A stretch of DNA of 7,034 nt from Acidobacteriota bacterium. Lineage in GTDB: Bacteria > Acidobacteriota > Vicinamibacteria > Vicinamibacterales > 2-12-FULL-66-21. A program made the position numbers and the translations under genes. Location: assembly GCA_013694635.1 (NCBI GenBank), contig JACDCA010000318.1, positions 1 through 7,034 on the forward strand, read 5' to 3'. Under the pieces are notes generated by a model. The model had not been told where the DNA came from. It made no database searches and worked only from the letters and a program-made list of their open reading frames with translations. Shown here piece after piece: positions 5,405 to 7,034 of this stretch (position 1 is the stretch's first letter; each line of letters opens with the position of its first letter).

Positions 5405-6316
5405 ATGCGCAATTTCCGGACGGCCGCAGCCGCGGTCATGCTTGCTGCCATCGGTGTGTCCGCCCAGCAGCCCACATTCAAGAGCGGTGCGAAAACGGTG
5501 GCGGTCTTCGCGACCGTAACCGCCGGCGGGCAGATGATGACCGGTCTCACGCGCGAGGAATTCGAAGTACGTGACAGCGGCAAGACGCAGCCGATCACCG
5601 TGTTCTCGACCGATGTCCAGCCGATATCCGTCGTGGTGATGCTGGACCGCAGCGGTAGCATGCGCGGTAACCTGCGGCTGGTCGAAGGGGCGGCGGAAGC
5701 GTTCGTCCACCAGATGCTTCCGACCGACAAGGCCCGCATCGGGAGCTTCGCCGAACAGGTGCAGATGGATCCCGAGAATTTCACGTCCAGCAAGGAGGAG
5801 CTGGTCGAGATCCTGCGCTCGCGTCTGCAGCAGCGCGGCCCGACTCCGCTGTGGAATGCCATTGAGCAGGCGATCGCCAGCCTCAAATCACAGGACGGGC
5901 GCAGGGTCGTGCTCGTGTTCACCGACGGCGCGGACAATCCCGGCAACTTCCGCCTGAACAACACGAGCTTCATGGACGTCATGCGGCGCGCGCAGGAGGC
6001 GGACGTGATGGTCTACGCGATCGGTCTCGAGGGGCGCGGCGCGCCCGCGGGCGGTGGTGGCTTCGGGGGCATGAGCCAGCGTCCTGATGCCGGCCTGCCG
6101 GCCATCGCGGAGGAAACCGGCGGCGGCTACTTCGAGTTGAGGAAGACGCAGGACCTCGCCGCGACGTTCGCGCGCGTCGCCGACGAGTTGCACCGTCAAT
6201 ACCTGCTCGGCTTCGAGCCGACGCAGCTTGACGGCAAGATGCACAAGCTCGAAGTGCGCGTGAAGAAGCCCGGCGCCAAAATCCGCGCGCGCAAGGAATA
6301 CCTCGCTGCACGCTGA
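5405..6316 (+). CDS. Secreted VWFA-domain protein, acidobacterial VWFA-related type
   Basis: The protein has 303 residues. A signal peptide is visible: RNFR, then a hydrophobic run (7-18) and cleavage near VSA-QQ (20/21). Residues about 25-70 form an immunoglobulin-like strand set ending 'LTREEFEVRDSGKTQPITVF', typical of the acidobacterial VWFA-related family (TIGR03436 type). The von Willebrand A domain follows. Its MIDAS metal site is complete: DRSGS (81-85), the threonine in GPTPLW (T147) and FTDGAD (172-177, D174). An Ala/Gly-rich loop (211-223) precedes 'ETGGGYFELRKTQDLAATFARVADELHRQYLLGFEP', the usual family C-terminus. The protein probably acts in the periplasm or at the cell surface and binds a protein partner through a divalent metal. 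The partner is unknown, and these proteins are strongly multiplied in Acidobacteria. The gene starts 62 bp after the small membrane genes. Confidence 0.92.
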   Translation: MRNFRTAAAAVMLAAIGVSAQQPTFKSGAKTVAVFATVTAGGQMMTGLTREEFEVRDSGKTQPITVFSTDVQPISVVVMLDRSGSMRGNLRLVEGAAEAFVHQMLPTDKARIGSFAEQVQMDPENFTSSKEELVEILRSRLQQRGPTPLWNAIEQAIASLKSQDGRRVVLVFTDGADNPGNFRLNNTSFMDVMRRAQEADVMVYAIGLEGRGAPAGGGGFGGMSQRPDAGLPAIAEETGGGYFELRKTQDLAATFARVADELHRQYLLGFEPTQLDGKMHKLEVRVKKPGAKIRARKEYLAAR

Positions 6317-6421
6317 CACGGTAGCGCGATCCTCGGTTTTGCGGCTCTTGAGTGCGGGTCCTGTCCGCGAGCAGCCCCACTTCGTGCTCGGCGCAAGCGC
6401 TTGTCACGGGAGTCGCCTCCG

Positions 6422-6446
6422 CGCGAAGCGGGGCGCCCCGCTCGCG
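6422..6446. terminator. 25-bp near-perfect inverted repeat between convergent genes
   Basis: CGCGA (6422-6426) pairs with TCGCG (6442-6446) around the perfect palindrome GCGGGGCGCCCCGC (6428-6441); A6427 is the only bulge. It lies between the convergent VWFA and Uma2 genes, where a bidirectional terminator would be expected. T-tracts are absent on both sides, so the function is uncertain. A second small palindrome, CAAGCGCTTG, is at 6394-6403. Confidence 0.4.
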
Positions 6447-6484
6447 GCCACCTGCTATGAGCCGCTCGTACGCAACTTCCCGGC

Positions 6485-6530
6485 GTTGCACGTTGCACGT
6501 TGCACGTCGCACGTAAGCCCGTCGCACGTC
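6485..6530. repeat. GTTGCAC/GTCGCAC heptamer repeats
   Basis: Three exact GTTGCAC copies (6485-6491, 6492-6498, 6499-6505) are followed by GTCGCAC (6506-6512). After an 8-bp gap there is another GTCGCAC (6521-6527). The tract is in the gap between the VWFA and Uma2 genes, which holds no convincing gene from 6317 to 6537. It shares its GCACGTC core with the tract at 4583-4612. Confidence 0.7.
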
Positions 6531-6537
6531 GCCCCGA

Positions 6538-7034
6538 TCACGTCTCCGACAACATCGTCGCCGGAGTAATTTCTAGGCGCGGGAGGACGGCGGACTCGAT
6601 CCCCTCCTCCGGCGCGAAGACGCGTCGCACGCCGATCGATCCGCTGGCAAACGAAATCACCTCGATCTGACGTACGAGTTGCTGCACCAGCCAGCATTCG
6701 CGAACGCCGTACTCAGCGAACCAGTCGAGCCGCTCATTCAGGGTGCCGATGCGTGGCCGAGGCGACATGACGTTCACCACCAGATCCGGAGCGCCCCAGA
6801 CTCGATCGGTCACTATCCTCAACCGGTCGTTGAGGATGACGATGACATCCGGCTGAACGACGAGCCCGCGCTCGCGATCGAGCACCACATCGATGGGTGA
6901 CAGGCAGACGCGGCCCGCGCGAGTTTTCTCGAGGTGCTTCCAGAAACACCGGTAGACCTCACCGACGGCCCATTGATGTCCCGGCGTCGGCGCAGCAGCG
7001 TCGCGGACGAATCCGTAGACCAACTCCTGCGGCA
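6538..7034 (-). CDS. Uma2 family PD-(D/E)XK protein, partial
   Basis: About 164 residues are visible and the frame is still open at the right edge. The TTG at 7023 directly abuts CAGGAG and is probably internal, since 'PQELVYGFVRDA' continues upstream. The Uma2 (DUF820) pattern is clear: APTPGHQWAVGEV, 'GRVCLSPIDVVLD', VVQPDVIVI, GAPDLVVNVMSPRPR, 'ERLDWFAEYGVRECWLV'. The family has a restriction-endonuclease-like fold. In numbering from the TTG, the position that is usually Glu in 'PDLVVEVLSP' is Asn84. The usual Lys of 'K..lYa..GV' aligns with Arg98. QPD (57-59) and D45 are kept. Nuclease activity is therefore doubtful. The gene is convergent with the VWFA gene. Such genes occur as many paralogues, often as single genes with no partner. 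Confidence 0.85.
   Translation of the reverse strand, partial: PQELVYGFVRDAAAPTPGHQWAVGEVYRCFWKHLEKTRAGRVCLSPIDVVLDRERGLVVQPDVIVILNDRLRIVTDRVWGAPDLVVNVMSPRPRIGTLNERLDWFAEYGVRECWLVQQLVRQIEVISFASGSIGVRRVFAPEEGIESAVLPRLEITPATMLSET

Noticed and set aside
5290..5982. 230-codon reverse frame
   Set aside because: Antisense to the signal peptide and MIDAS region of the VWFA gene. Its Ser/Arg/Thr-rich composition is typical of a shadow.
6485..6530. CRISPR array
   Set aside because: The units are only 7 bp and contiguous. There are no 25-35 bp repeats separated by unique spacers and no cas genes.
1..7034. tRNA, rRNA, insertion sequence or phage genes
   Set aside because: No cloverleaf, rRNA segment, transposase motif or terminal inverted repeat pair with target duplication was seen on either strand.

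Overview
The window is about 7 kb of GC-rich bacterial DNA. It most resembles Acidobacteriota, probably a Vicinamibacteria-like soil lineage. The reasons are the 'acidobacterial VWFA-related' protein at 5405-6316, the style of the Uma2-family protein at the right edge, the PqqD-like protein with an internal Tat-like segment, and the intergenic GTTGCAC/GTCGCAC tandem repeats. The lineage is an inference from family resemblance, not a measured match.

Left region (1-3400): a two-gene + strand unit starts from a recognisable promoter (441-469). A small PqqD-like protein (504-944) is joined by a GTGA stop/start overlap to a 724-residue protein (941-3115). The large protein combines a family 2 glycosyltransferase domain, TPR-like helices and a GH130-like beta-propeller. 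On the opposite strand lie what look like remains of the usual companions of such PqqD genes. One is a reading frame leaving the left edge (1-431), weakly resembling an HprK-like kinase without a readable P-loop. The other is a truncated N-terminal piece of a nucleotidyltransferase-family protein (about 3009-3359), antisense to the tail of the glycosyltransferase gene. I read this as a reduced or rearranged PqqD/kinase/nucleotidyltransferase cluster of the kind linked to peptide or glycan modification. Two of its genes appear intact and two broken.

Middle region (3398-4535): an intact PIG-L/LmbE-type zinc deacetylase lies on the - strand. It is divergent from a 100-residue Tyr/Trp-rich soluble protein of unknown function on the + strand. 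The latter is followed by a 14-pair hairpin that runs into a CACGTC repeat tract.

Right region (4706-7034): three very small membrane proteins (100, about 62 and 49 residues) form a tightly overlapping + strand unit. Then comes a secreted VWFA-domain protein, possibly leaderless. A 221-bp gene-free stretch follows, with a 25-bp near-perfect inverted repeat and (GTTGCAC)n repeats. Last is a convergent Uma2-family (PD-(D/E)XK fold) protein that runs off the right edge, with substitutions at two expected catalytic positions.

Functional links between the three regions are not shown by the sequence. The strongest functional pairing is PqqD-like plus glycosyltransferase/propeller.
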